A stretch of DNA of 64,000 nucleotides, taken from Stenotrophomonas maltophilia. GTDB taxonomy: Bacteria; Pseudomonadota; Gammaproteobacteria; Xanthomonadales; Xanthomonadaceae. The position numbers and the translations under genes are program-made. The stretch lies in NCBI RefSeq assembly GCF_013464485.1, contig NZ_RAUX01000005.1, positions 34,184-98,183 of the forward strand, written 5' to 3'. The notes below the pieces were generated by a model. That model did no database searches. It saw only the letters and a list, made by a program, of their open reading frames with translations, and was not told the origin of the DNA. Position 1 is the stretch's first letter; each line of letters begins with the position of its first letter. Below, piece by piece: positions 56,773 through 64,000 of this stretch.

Positions 56773-58107
56773 ATGAAAGCCGGGCGGCCGATCTCGTGGC
56801 GGGCGTTGATGGAAAGAGAAAGAACACGCATGACTGCAGCCTGCATGGCCGCCGAACCTGGCTACACCTGGCGCACCGTCCTGCTGAGCATCCTGGTCGC
56901 CATCGTTCCGCTTGCCGGATCCGCCCCCTACACCCTGCTGAAGGCGCTGGTCCTGCTGGTCCTGCTGGTCACCGGCATTGTGCTGATCCGCCGCCAGCCC
57001 GATGTCCGCCTGCGCTACCGCATCGCACGGTTCGTCGTGATCGTCTGCTTCCTGCGCCTGGCCTATGCCTTCTACAGCATCACCTGGCACGACCTGCGCT
57101 GGAACGAGCTGGATCTGCCGGCGCAGACACTGCTCTACCTGGGCACGGCCGCCGTGTTCGCCACCGTGCTGGACTGGCGCCTGATCTGGAAGATCCTTGC
57201 CCTGTCCACGCTGGTCTTTGGTGGATCGTGCATCGTTCAGCATCATGTCCTGGGCCTGGAGCGCGCACATGGCTTCAGCGGCGGCGAGTGGACAGCCATC
57301 GAGTTCACCATGGTCACGCTGTGCATGGCGCTGTTCTCGGTCATCCGGCTGATCCAGCCGAATGTCCATCCGGCCGAGCGCTGGCTGCACGGCGTGGCCA
57401 TTGCTGTCGGTGTCTATGGCTCGATCCTGGCGCAGAGCCGCGGGCCGATCCTGGCGTTCATCCCCGCCATGCTGATGGTGATCGCCGTGCATGTGCGGCG
57501 CACCCGGCGCTGGCGGGGGGCACTGGCCTTCGTCGGTGCCTTGGTCATTGGTGTGGTCGGAGCGACCACGATGCTGAACCACGAGGTGATCCAGCGCTTC
57601 GGCGAGGTCAGCGGAGAGATCACTGGTTTCAACCAGGAAAATGAAGTCGGCTCGGTCCGTGAGCGCATCGCCATGTGGGGCGTGGCGGTCGATGCCTTTG
57701 CCGAGCATCCCGTGGCCGGCGTGGGCCTGAACCAGTTCGGTACCTATGCGCGCGAGGGCATCGCCCGCGGTGAGGTGTCCGATTCGATCTTCCGCTACAA
57801 CCACCCGCACAACGAGTACCTGGAAGCGGCGGCGACCGGCGGCGTGCCGTTGCTGGTGATCATGCTGCTGGTGTTCATCCTGCCGGGCCTGCATTTCGTG
57901 CGGCGTGTCGGCCATGCCGATGAAACCACGGCGATGATCGCCACTGCGGGGCTTGCCGTGGTCATCGTCTACGCTCTGTCGGCGTTCACGGACAACGTGT
58001 TCTACCGGGCGATGCCCCATTCGTTCTACTTCTATCTGGTGCTGGGCTTCATGCTGGCGACCGCTTTGCCCGCGCGTGATGTACGCCAGGGAGGCAGCAG
58101 CTGCTGA
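56773..58107 (+). CDS. O-antigen ligase/Wzy-family membrane protein
   Basis: 444 residues from ATG 56773; ATGs at 56809 and 56830 are alternatives and the start is uncertain. About ten TM helices. The periplasmic loop carries the Wzy_C/WaaL features SILAQSRGPILAFIPAMLMV, FAEHPVAGVGLNQFGTYARE and NHPHNEYLEAAATGGVPLL. It joins O-antigen or another glycan to lipid A-core or polymerises it at the inner membrane. The stop overlaps the next glycosyltransferase start. Confidence 0.85.
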   Translation: MKAGRPISWRALMERERTRMTAACMAAEPGYTWRTVLLSILVAIVPLAGSAPYTLLKALVLLVLLVTGIVLIRRQPDVRLRYRIARFVVIVCFLRLAYAFYSITWHDLRWNELDLPAQTLLYLGTAAVFATVLDWRLIWKILALSTLVFGGSCIVQHHVLGLERAHGFSGGEWTAIEFTMVTLCMALFSVIRLIQPNVHPAERWLHGVAIAVGVYGSILAQSRGPILAFIPAMLMVIAVHVRRTRRWRGALAFVGALVIGVVGATTMLNHEVIQRFGEVSGEITGFNQENEVGSVRERIAMWGVAVDAFAEHPVAGVGLNQFGTYAREGIARGEVSDSIFRYNHPHNEYLEAAATGGVPLLVIMLLVFILPGLHFVRRVGHADETTAMIATAGLAVVIVYALSAFTDNVFYRAMPHSFYFYLVLGFMLATALPARDVRQGGSSC

Positions 58108-59099
58108 TGGCGCATATCCATCTGCTCGCCGCAGACAACCAGCGCGGCCTGTCGCATGACATCCAGATGATCGAGCGCTCGCTGCAGCAGCTGGGGCACG
58201 AGGTGACCATCAGTCGTCTCGATGCGGTCCGCAACGGGGGCGCCTGGAAACTCCGCGGCATGCGACTGCGCAGGCTGCTGGCCTCCTGGCTGAGCCTGGG
58301 GCGCACGCCGGCCCGCTTCGACATCAACATCTCGCTGGAACATGTCCGGCCGGCAAGCTTCGGCCTGGCCAGGGTCAATCTGCTGATACCGAACCCGGAA
58401 TGGGTGTCCCCGCGCAGCCTGCGTACCCTGCCGCGCTTCGATGCGTTGCTGACCAAGACCGAAGATGCCACGCGCATCTTCAATGGTCTGGGCCTGCGCG
58501 CGCTGGAGGTCGGGTTCTGCAGCCGCGACCGCTACGATCCGACGGTAACGCGCAGGCCCCGCAGTTTCCTGCACGCGGCCGGCAGCAGCCGCATGAAGGG
58601 GACCGCTGCACTTGTTGAAGTCTGGAAGCGACATCCGGAGTGGCCATTGCTGACCATCCTGCGTGGCGGTCCGTCGGGGGAAGATGTGGGCAGCGCGGCG
58701 AACCTGCGGATCGTCCGCGAGCGGCTGCCTGACCAGGAAGTGCAGCGCCTGCAGAACGAGCACGCGTTCCACCTGTGCCTTTCACAGACCGAAGGCTGGG
58801 GCCATTACCTGGTGGAGGCGATGAGCTGTGCAGCGGTCGTGATCACCTGCGATGGCGCACCGATGAACCAGATGATCGACGAGAGCCGGGGCATCCTGGT
58901 CGCCGCGCATGAAGGCGCGCCCTGCAATCTGTCCAGGACGTGGCATGTGGACGAGACAGCGCTGGAACAGGCGGTGGAGCGTGCGCTGGCGATGGATGAG
59001 GCTGAATGGAGCCGACTGGGCAGCAATGCACGCGCCTGGCACCTGGCCAGCGAGATCGCGTTCCCGCGGCGTCTGGGCGAGGCTCTGGCGAAGTTCTGA
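58107..59099 (+). CDS. Glycosyltransferase, GT-B fold
   Basis: 330 residues; the ATG overlaps the ligase stop. The N-terminal half starts MAHIHLLAADNQRGLSHDIQ. The C-terminal half has the donor-site region FHLCLSQTEGWGHYLVEAMS with the Glu of the group 1/4 families. A cytosolic partner of the ligase in surface-polysaccharide synthesis; the acceptor is unknown. Confidence 0.8.
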   Translation: MAHIHLLAADNQRGLSHDIQMIERSLQQLGHEVTISRLDAVRNGGAWKLRGMRLRRLLASWLSLGRTPARFDINISLEHVRPASFGLARVNLLIPNPEWVSPRSLRTLPRFDALLTKTEDATRIFNGLGLRALEVGFCSRDRYDPTVTRRPRSFLHAAGSSRMKGTAALVEVWKRHPEWPLLTILRGGPSGEDVGSAANLRIVRERLPDQEVQRLQNEHAFHLCLSQTEGWGHYLVEAMSCAAVVITCDGAPMNQMIDESRGILVAAHEGAPCNLSRTWHVDETALEQAVERALAMDEAEWSRLGSNARAWHLASEIAFPRRLGEALAKF

Positions 59100-59128
59100 G
59101 GCACGCACGTGTTGTTGCCGCACCGCGC

Positions 59129-59542
59129 TCAGCCAGCGACGAGGGTGATCCGTGGATGGGCGCCGAAGATCTCCATCACGATCTCGAAGTAGGTCTGCCC
59201 GTGCCCGCGCTCCAGCGCAGTCAGCTGGTCACGGATGGCCGCGACGTTGAACCTGCCGGCCTGGTCCAGTTTCGACTCCAGCCAGGATCGCGTGGCCTCG
59301 TGACCCAGTGCTGCGCGGCTGTGCGCGATATCGCGCCACACCACCGTCGCGGTGGGATGGCCGGCGAGGGCGCCGTAGCCACCCCGCAGCAGGTCATCCA
59401 GTGCGTCCAGGCTCGGGCCCAGCTGCCAGTCTTCGCTGGCCATGAGCACGCGGTTGATTTCCGCATACAGGCTGGCGATGTCATTGATGGACGCGCCTTC
59501 GATGTGCAGGACAAGCGGCATATGCCGACTCTGGACGATCAT
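59129..59542 (-). CDS. Barstar-like protein
   Basis: 137 residues from ATG 59542 (an ATG seven codons later is possible). HIEGASINDIASLYAEINRV then WQLGPSLDALDDLLRGGYG is the barstar family signature, with the acidic interface helix. Barstar inhibits secreted ribonucleases. No barnase gene is nearby. About 40 C-terminal residues are extra to the basic fold. Confidence 0.8.
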   Translation of the reverse strand: MIVQSRHMPLVLHIEGASINDIASLYAEINRVLMASEDWQLGPSLDALDDLLRGGYGALAGHPTATVVWRDIAHSRAALGHEATRSWLESKLDQAGRFNVAAIRDQLTALERGHGQTYFEIVMEIFGAHPRITLVAG

Positions 59543-59773
59543 GCATCGAGAATAACAGGGGGGTGCGCCTGCGCGGATGGTACTGTCCGGTCTGGAGCGC
59601 TCATGCATTCCGGATACCTTGCCCCGGTTCATGGTGTAAAACTGGCGTGATTGCTGCTGCGCATCGGGATTGCCCCGGGGGCAGATACTGCCACGGCGCC
59701 GGGGTTAATCCGTTTGTTTTATGCCGGCCTGCACAGTTCCATATATTTGGATCGGTCCATATATAAAGTCCCA
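59543..59773. other. Upstream region of the chemoreceptor gene
   Basis: Non-coding. A direct repeat TCCATATAT at about 59738 and 59757, 19 bp apart, precedes the sigma-28 site and might bind a regulator on one face of the helix. Confidence 0.4.
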
Positions 59774-59800
59774 TAAAGTTTCCCTTCGTTGCGCCGCCAT
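59774..59800 (+). promoter_or_regulatory. Sigma-28 (FliA)-type promoter of the MCP gene
   Basis: TAAAGTTT at 59774-59781, 11 bases, GCCGCCAT at 59793-59800, against the consensus TAAAGTTT-N11-GCCGATAA. The -35 is perfect and the -10 matches five of eight. It lies 32 bases before the MCP start, so the receptor is likely expressed with late flagellar genes. Confidence 0.7.
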
Positions 59801-59831
59801 CGAACGTACGGCCACGATCAAGGGAATTGAG

Positions 59832-62051
59832 ATGCTTGCCTTACGTAATCTCCGTGTGGGGTCCCGGCTTGGCGCCGGCTTCGGTCTGCTGCTGCTGTTC
59901 ATCATGGCCATCGTCGGCCTGATGCTGTATGGAAATCACCTCAAGTCCGCCCAGTTCGAGAAAGTGGTGGACGTCAACATGGTGAAAATGCGGCTGTTGA
60001 ACGACATGCTTGATACCAACAACGCGGTGCTGATGCATCGCCGCCTGATGGTGATCAAGCGTGGCGAGGATTTTGACAAGGATTACCAGCGTGCCCAGGA
60101 GCTGTCACGAACGTATGACGGAATATGGGACAGATACATCAAGATTCCGCGTGATGCCACCGGCGATACCCTGGTTGCCCGGATCGAGGCGGCCCGCAAG
60201 GCCACCGATGCATCCACCCGGCAGCTGCATGAGCGCATGACGGAAGGGGATTTCGATGGCGCGGCGAAAGAGCTGCTGGCCGAGCACGGCCTGGCCACCG
60301 CCTGGAACGAATCCATCTCGGCGTTGCTGCGGCACCAGGAAACGCTGACCGAACGCAGCCGCGAAGACTACCGCGCAACGGAATCCTGGACGGGCACGTT
60401 GTTGATCGCGTTCGGGGCATTGAGCCTGCTGCTGGGCTCGCTGGCGGCCTGGGCAATCACCCGCAGCCTGACCCGCCCGCTGGAAGGGGCGGTGAGGCTG
60501 GCTGACGGTATTGCCGGGGGGCGCCTGGACAGTGCCATCGATGCGTCCGGTAACGATGAAGTGACCCAGCTGCTGAAATCGATGCAGCGCATGCAGGCAC
60601 AGCTGCAGGCGGTGATGGCTGCGCAGGGTGAGCTGGCCCGCCAGCACGATGGCGGAAGCCTCAGCTACCGCATGGACGAGAGCGCGTTCCCCGGCGACTA
60701 CGGGCGCATGGTGCATGAAACCAATGCCCTGGTCGGTTCGCACGTGCAGGTACAGAACCGGTTGATCGAGGTGATGAAGCACTATGCGCGCGGCGACCTG
60801 TCGGTGGACATGGACCCGTTGCCCGGCGAGAAGGCGGCGATCACCCAGGCAATGGACGAGACCAAGACCAGTCTGTCGGCGATCAACAGCGAGATCCGCC
60901 GCTTGGCGACGGCGGCAGCGGCAGGCGACTTCAGCCTGCGCGGCGACGAGGATCGCTTTGCCTACGATTTCCGCGACATGGTGGCCGGACTCAATCGCCT
61001 GATGCAGGCCACTGACGAAAACCTCGTGCAGGTATCGACCCTGCTGCAGGCGATCTCGCGTGGTGACCTGACCGTGCGCATGCAGGGCGATTTCCACGGG
61101 GTATTTGCCCGCATGCGCGATGACTGCAATGCCACTGTCGATCAGCTCAAGCAGATTGTCGGTCGCATCCAGGCGAGTGCATCCAGCATCAACCTGGCGG
61201 CGGGCGAAATCGCCTCCGGCAACACCGATCTGTCGCGGCGCACCGAGCAGCAGGCGGCGAATCTGGAGGAGACCGCCGCGTCGATGGAGGAACTGACGTC
61301 CACCGTGAAGCAGAACGCCGAGCATGCGCGCCAGGCCAACCAGCTCGCCATCGGCGCGCACGGTGTCGCTTCACAGGGAGGGGAGGTCGTGGGCCAGGTG
61401 GTGGTGACGATGTCGGCCATCGAGGCATCGTCGAAGAAGATTGCCGAAATCATCTCGGTCATCGACGGCATTGCGTTCCAGACCAACATCCTGGCGCTGA
61501 ACGCAGCGGTGGAAGCCGCACGTGCCGGTGAGCAGGGCAGGGGCTTTGCCGTGGTGGCCAGCGAAGTGCGCACGCTGGCGCAGCGCTCGGCGGGCGCGGC
61601 CAAGGAGATCAAGGGCCTGATCGAGGATTCGGTCGGCAAGGTGGCCGATGGATCAGCGCTGGTCCGTCAGGCGGGCACGACCATGGGCGAGATCGTGGCC
61701 TCGGTGCAGCGCGTGACCGACATCATGGCTGACATCTCCGCTGCCTCGCAGGAGCAGAGTTCGGGCATCGAACAGGTCAACCAGGCAGTCGTGCAGATGG
61801 ATGAGACCACACAGCAGAATGCTGCGTTGGTCGAAGAAGCCAGCGCTGCGGCACGCTCCATGGAAGAGCAGGCCAGCCTGCTGGCCGAGGCAGTGTCGGT
61901 GTTCCGCACCGGGGCGGCTGCGGCGGTATCGGTACCACGCGCTCTGGCGGCAGTGGCTGCGTCGGTCGCGCCGGTGAAGCGCCCGGCAGTGCTGTCGCCG
62001 CGCATCGAACCGACGCTGGCCGCCAATGCAGGGGGATGGGAAGAGTTCTAG
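59832..62051 (+). CDS. Methyl-accepting chemotaxis protein
   Basis: 739 residues. TM1 is at about 12-32 ([20 protein letters not shown]), then a periplasmic four-helix-bundle sensor and TM2 at about 190-212 ([20 protein letters not shown]). HAMP follows ([20 protein letters not shown]), then two further HAMP-like units and the signalling tip ([20 protein letters not shown]). The C-terminus GGWEEF fits the xWxxF pentapeptide that tethers CheR/CheB. Periplasmic ligand unknown. Confidence 0.93.
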   Translation: MLALRNLRVGSRLGAGFGLLLLFIMAIVGLMLYGNHLKSAQFEKVVDVNMVKMRLLNDMLDTNNAVLMHRRLMVIKRGEDFDKDYQRAQELSRTYDGIWDRYIKIPRDATGDTLVARIEAARKATDASTRQLHERMTEGDFDGAAKELLAEHGLATAWNESISALLRHQETLTERSREDYRATESWTGTLLIAFGALSLLLGSLAAWAITRSLTRPLEGAVRLADGIAGGRLDSAIDASGNDEVTQLLKSMQRMQAQLQAVMAAQGELARQHDGGSLSYRMDESAFPGDYGRMVHETNALVGSHVQVQNRLIEVMKHYARGDLSVDMDPLPGEKAAITQAMDETKTSLSAINSEIRRLATAAAAGDFSLRGDEDRFAYDFRDMVAGLNRLMQATDENLVQVSTLLQAISRGDLTVRMQGDFHGVFARMRDDCNATVDQLKQIVGRIQASASSINLAAGEIASGNTDLSRRTEQQAANLEETAASMEELTSTVKQNAEHARQANQLAIGAHGVASQGGEVVGQVVVTMSAIEASSKKIAEIISVIDGIAFQTNILALNAAVEAARAGEQGRGFAVVASEVRTLAQRSAGAAKEIKGLIEDSVGKVADGSALVRQAGTTMGEIVASVQRVTDIMADISAASQEQSSGIEQVNQAVVQMDETTQQNAALVEEASAAARSMEEQASLLAEAVSVFRTGAAAAVSVPRALAAVAASVAPVKRPAVLSPRIEPTLAANAGGWEEF

Positions 62052-62220
62052 CAACACGGGAAGTCGGTAGGGAGACGGCGCCCATCGCGAAGGCTGATCA
62101 CGGTGGGCGCGATTTTTCCTGAACGGACGATGGCCGATGAACCTGCGGACACGCGCATTTCACTTCCAGTTGCCGGATGCGGGAGGACACTGACCCCATA
62201 CCGGACCTCAGGAGATGGCC

Positions 62221-62583
62221 ATGAAGACCTCAACCCGATTGCTGGTGCTGGGCACGCTGCTGGCGGCGTCGTCCGTTGCCGGCGCGCAGACCTATGGCCC
62301 GCGTGACGAAGGACGCAAGTTCAACGATGGCAGCCGTGTGGTGTGCAAGAACGTGGAAGTGCAGCGCAACTCACGCGATCCCAACCGCATTGCGGGTACC
62401 GCTACCGGCGCAGTGATCGGCGGCCTGCTCGGCAACCAGGTCGGCGGCGGCAACGGCAAGAAGCTCGCGACCGTTGCGGGCGCCGTGGCCGGTGGTGCCG
62501 CAGGCCGGCAGATCCAGGGCAACAGCCAGCAGAAGAACGGCGACCGCGTGGTTGAACGCCGCTGCGAACGTGTCTATCGCTGA
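62221..62583 (+). CDS. Glycine-zipper outer-membrane-type protein
   Basis: 120 residues from ATG 62221 (GGAG six bases upstream). A signal peptide (TSTRLLVLGTLLAASSVAGA) precedes a Gly-zipper segment (GTATGAVIGGLLGNQVGGG; VAGAVAGGAAGRQ) of the Rickettsia 17-kDa/YMGG type and two Cys (VVCKN; RRCERV). Such proteins sit in the envelope. A terminator follows. Confidence 0.85.
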   Translation: MKTSTRLLVLGTLLAASSVAGAQTYGPRDEGRKFNDGSRVVCKNVEVQRNSRDPNRIAGTATGAVIGGLLGNQVGGGNGKKLATVAGAVAGGAAGRQIQGNSQQKNGDRVVERRCERVYR

Positions 62584-62626
62584 TCCACCGTACCGCAGCG
62601 CCCTTTCCGCCGAATGCACTACGTCG

Positions 62627-62651
62627 AACGCCGGCCAACGCCGGCGTTTTT
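62627..62651 (+). terminator. Terminator after the glycine-zipper gene
   Basis: The hairpin ACGCCGGCCAACGCCGGCGT is followed by TTTT. Confidence 0.85.
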
Positions 62652-62659
62652 CATTGCAG

Positions 62660-62736
62660 AAAAGGGGACGGAGGGGATTAAGTCGCAATCCCCCAATCAT
62701 GCCGCTTACGATTTATTCCCCTCCGTCCCCTTTTTT
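62660..62736. repeat. REP-like palindromic element
   Basis: The arms AAAAGGGGACGGAGGGGATT (62660-) and the inverse ending TCCCCTCCGTCCCCTTTTTT (-62736) pair over about 25 bp. This GGGGACGGAGGGG palindrome is a dispersed repeat type I associate with Stenotrophomonas/Xanthomonas genomes. Its right arm supplies the last codons and stop of the ABC permease gene. Confidence 0.75.
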
Positions 62737-63833
62737 GCGAGGAGGCGGTGGGCGGCGAGGCTGCCGTAGAGCACGAACAGGGCGGTGAGGGTGATCAGTT
62801 CGTGGCTGACGTCGGCCAGGCGGGCGTCCATCTGGTTCAGCCGCACCATCAGGTTGATGCCCGAGGTGGTCGGCAGCAGTTGTGCCAGCCATACCAGTGG
62901 TTGCGGCGTCATCACGGCGGGCCACGACAGGTTGGCCAGGAAGAACAGTGGGATGGAGGTGGCGATGATGTACTGGAAGGCGCGTTCGCGGGTGCGGAAG
63001 AAGCTGCCGATGTACAAGCCGAACGCTACCGTGGCGGCGATGAACAGTGTGCCACCCAGCAGCTGGCCCAATGGATTGCCGCCGCGCGGATAGTCCTGCA
63101 CCCAGGCGGTGAAACCGGCGTAGTAGAACAGGCCGAACAGGCCGATCAGGCCGAAGCCCAATGCCATGCCGATCAGTGTCGGCAGGTCGAAGCGCAAGCG
63201 GCGGCCTAGCGCGAGGCGGCGGCCGCCGAGCAGCACGCCGATGCCCATCAACAGGGTCTGGTGCACGATCAGCTCGGCCACGCCGGGCACGATGGCGCTG
63301 CCATAGCCTTCCTGGGTGTTGTACAGCGGGCGCTGCACCAGCGCGACCGGCGGTGCCTGCGGTGCGCCCATGAAGGCGGCCTGTCCGACCACCGCATCCC
63401 GCCCGAATGCGCCCAGTGCCTCGGCCACACTTCCCAGCACCCAGCTGGCGCGGCCCAGGTAGGCGCCGTTGCCGAGCAGCACCAGCTTGGCCGGGTGCCC
63501 GCGCAGGATGTCGCGCTCCAGGTTGGCCGGGATCAGCACGATGCCCTCGGCATGGCCCGCTTCCAGCTGCTGGCGCGCGCTGTCGATGTCTGCCGGTTGC
63601 CCGACCACGCGCGCGACCCGCAGTGCATCGAGCTTGCGCAGCAGTTCGCGGCTGGTGGCGCTGTGGTCTTCGTCCACCACCAGCACCGGCAGGTTGCCGG
63701 CCACCTGGTGGCGATACGCGGCCGGGTAGAAGAACGAGTACAGGATCACTGCGCCGACCATCACCACGATCGCGTAGCGGTCGCACAGGACTGCCATCAG
63801 GGTCTGCCGCAGGCTGCGCCACAGTGCGCTCAT
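62706..63833 (-). CDS. ABC-2 type membrane permease
   Basis: 375 residues from ATG 63833. TM1 (YAIVVMVGAVILYSFFYPAA) is followed by a large periplasmic domain (LPVLVVDEDHSATSRELLRK) and five C-terminal TM helices (IGMALGFGLIGLFGLFYYAG; AFQYIIATSIPLFFLANLSW). This is the YhhJ/YbhR-type permease layout, usually partnered with an ATPase and a HlyD-like adaptor. The last ~8 residues (KKGTEGNKS) are encoded by the REP-like palindrome. Confidence 0.85.
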   Translation of the reverse strand: MSALWRSLRQTLMAVLCDRYAIVVMVGAVILYSFFYPAAYRHQVAGNLPVLVVDEDHSATSRELLRKLDALRVARVVGQPADIDSARQQLEAGHAEGIVLIPANLERDILRGHPAKLVLLGNGAYLGRASWVLGSVAEALGAFGRDAVVGQAAFMGAPQAPPVALVQRPLYNTQEGYGSAIVPGVAELIVHQTLLMGIGVLLGGRRLALGRRLRFDLPTLIGMALGFGLIGLFGLFYYAGFTAWVQDYPRGGNPLGQLLGGTLFIAATVAFGLYIGSFFRTRERAFQYIIATSIPLFFLANLSWPAVMTPQPLVWLAQLLPTTSGINLMVRLNQMDARLADVSHELITLTALFVLYGSLAAHRLLAKKGTEGNKS

Positions 63834-64000
63834 GCGTCTGCCCCCGCCGGCTGCGCGGCTTCGGGTGTGCGCGCGAAGGCGACCAGACGCAGGCCACCGA
63901 TGCCGCCAGCGATCAGTGACATCAGCAGCAGCGTGGCCAGTGGCCACAGCGAAACCTGCAGCGGTGAGCCGATGAACTGCTGCTGGGTCTGCAGCTTGAT
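63830..64000 (-). CDS. Partial transporter-subunit gene, C-terminal end
   Basis: The gene enters from the right edge and reads IKLQTQQQFIGSPLQVSLWP, one TM (ATLLLMSLIAGGIGGLRLVA), then an Ala/Pro-rich tail. Its stop overlaps the start of the ABC-2 permease (ATGA). Probably another subunit of the same exporter, either a second permease or an adaptor. Too little is visible to decide. Confidence 0.6.
   Translation of the reverse strand: MKLQTQQQFIGSPLQVSLWPLATLLLMSLIAGGIGGLRLVAFARTPEAAQPAGADA

Noticed and set aside
56527-58020. Minus-strand 497-residue open frame
   Set aside because: Antisense of the O-antigen ligase gene; His/Gln-rich composition typical of a shadow frame.

Overview
The window reads as high-GC gammaproteobacterial DNA of the Xanthomonadaceae, most likely Stenotrophomonas or a close relative. 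The support is gene content at the right end (O-antigen ligase, glycosyltransferase, barstar-like protein, MCP with a sigma-28-type promoter, ABC-2 permeases) and a palindromic GGGGACGGAGGGG repeat of a type I associate with these genomes. The genus is inferred, not proven. I saw no rRNA, tRNA, CRISPR array, insertion sequence or integrase.

Layout. (1) 1-22.3 kb is an accessory region. It holds HTH-repeat proteins; an NA37 nucleoid-associated protein paired with a two-TM membrane protein; an H-NS-like operon; overlapping HNH and GIY-YIG nucleases; a three-gene Csu-type chaperone-usher cluster; a BLUF photoreceptor beside a PAS histidine kinase and two receiver proteins; a frameshifted PQQ-type dehydrogenase/PEBP fusion; a YciF-like protein; a complete NHEJ operon (Ku, DUF3606, LigD); DUF488; a broken oxidoreductase; a SemiSWEET-like protein; and a GAF-PAS-PAS-GGDEF diguanylate cyclase. 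(2) 22.7-56.2 kb is a conjugative or mobilisable, plasmid-like element. It carries a second H-NS-like protein, many small orphan genes, an XRE regulator, a large type IV pilin-like adhesin, ParA with an RHH partner, iteron-like repeats, a candidate oriT, and a transfer block. That block holds an RHH accessory protein, a TolA-like protein, a 1004-aa polytopic ATPase, a TraD-like coupling protein and a MOBF relaxase-helicase. It ends with a trimeric autotransporter and an M15 peptidase. (3) From about 56.7 kb to the end the DNA looks chromosomal.

The most unusual feature is the organisation of the element. A roughly 250-bp intergenic cassette (GC-rich hairpins, an A-rich stretch, a conserved CGGCTTCCGCCGGGCC core, then TTTAGTCAAA and a promoter) recurs at four full and several partial sites. 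The same TTGACTAAA core forms a 4-copy array at 38.8-39.2 kb with exact 90-bp periodicity. Two intact paralogues and one decayed copy of a tandem ribbon-helix-helix-like protein sit directly upstream of three of the cassettes. I propose a multi-copy regulator and dispersed-operator network that coordinates the element.

No VirB4-type ATPase, core-complex or major conjugative pilin genes are visible. The transfer block is therefore either partial, with the rest beyond the left edge, or depends on another secretion system. The boundary between regions 1 and 2 and the exact insertion junction near 56.2-56.7 kb cannot be fixed by eye.
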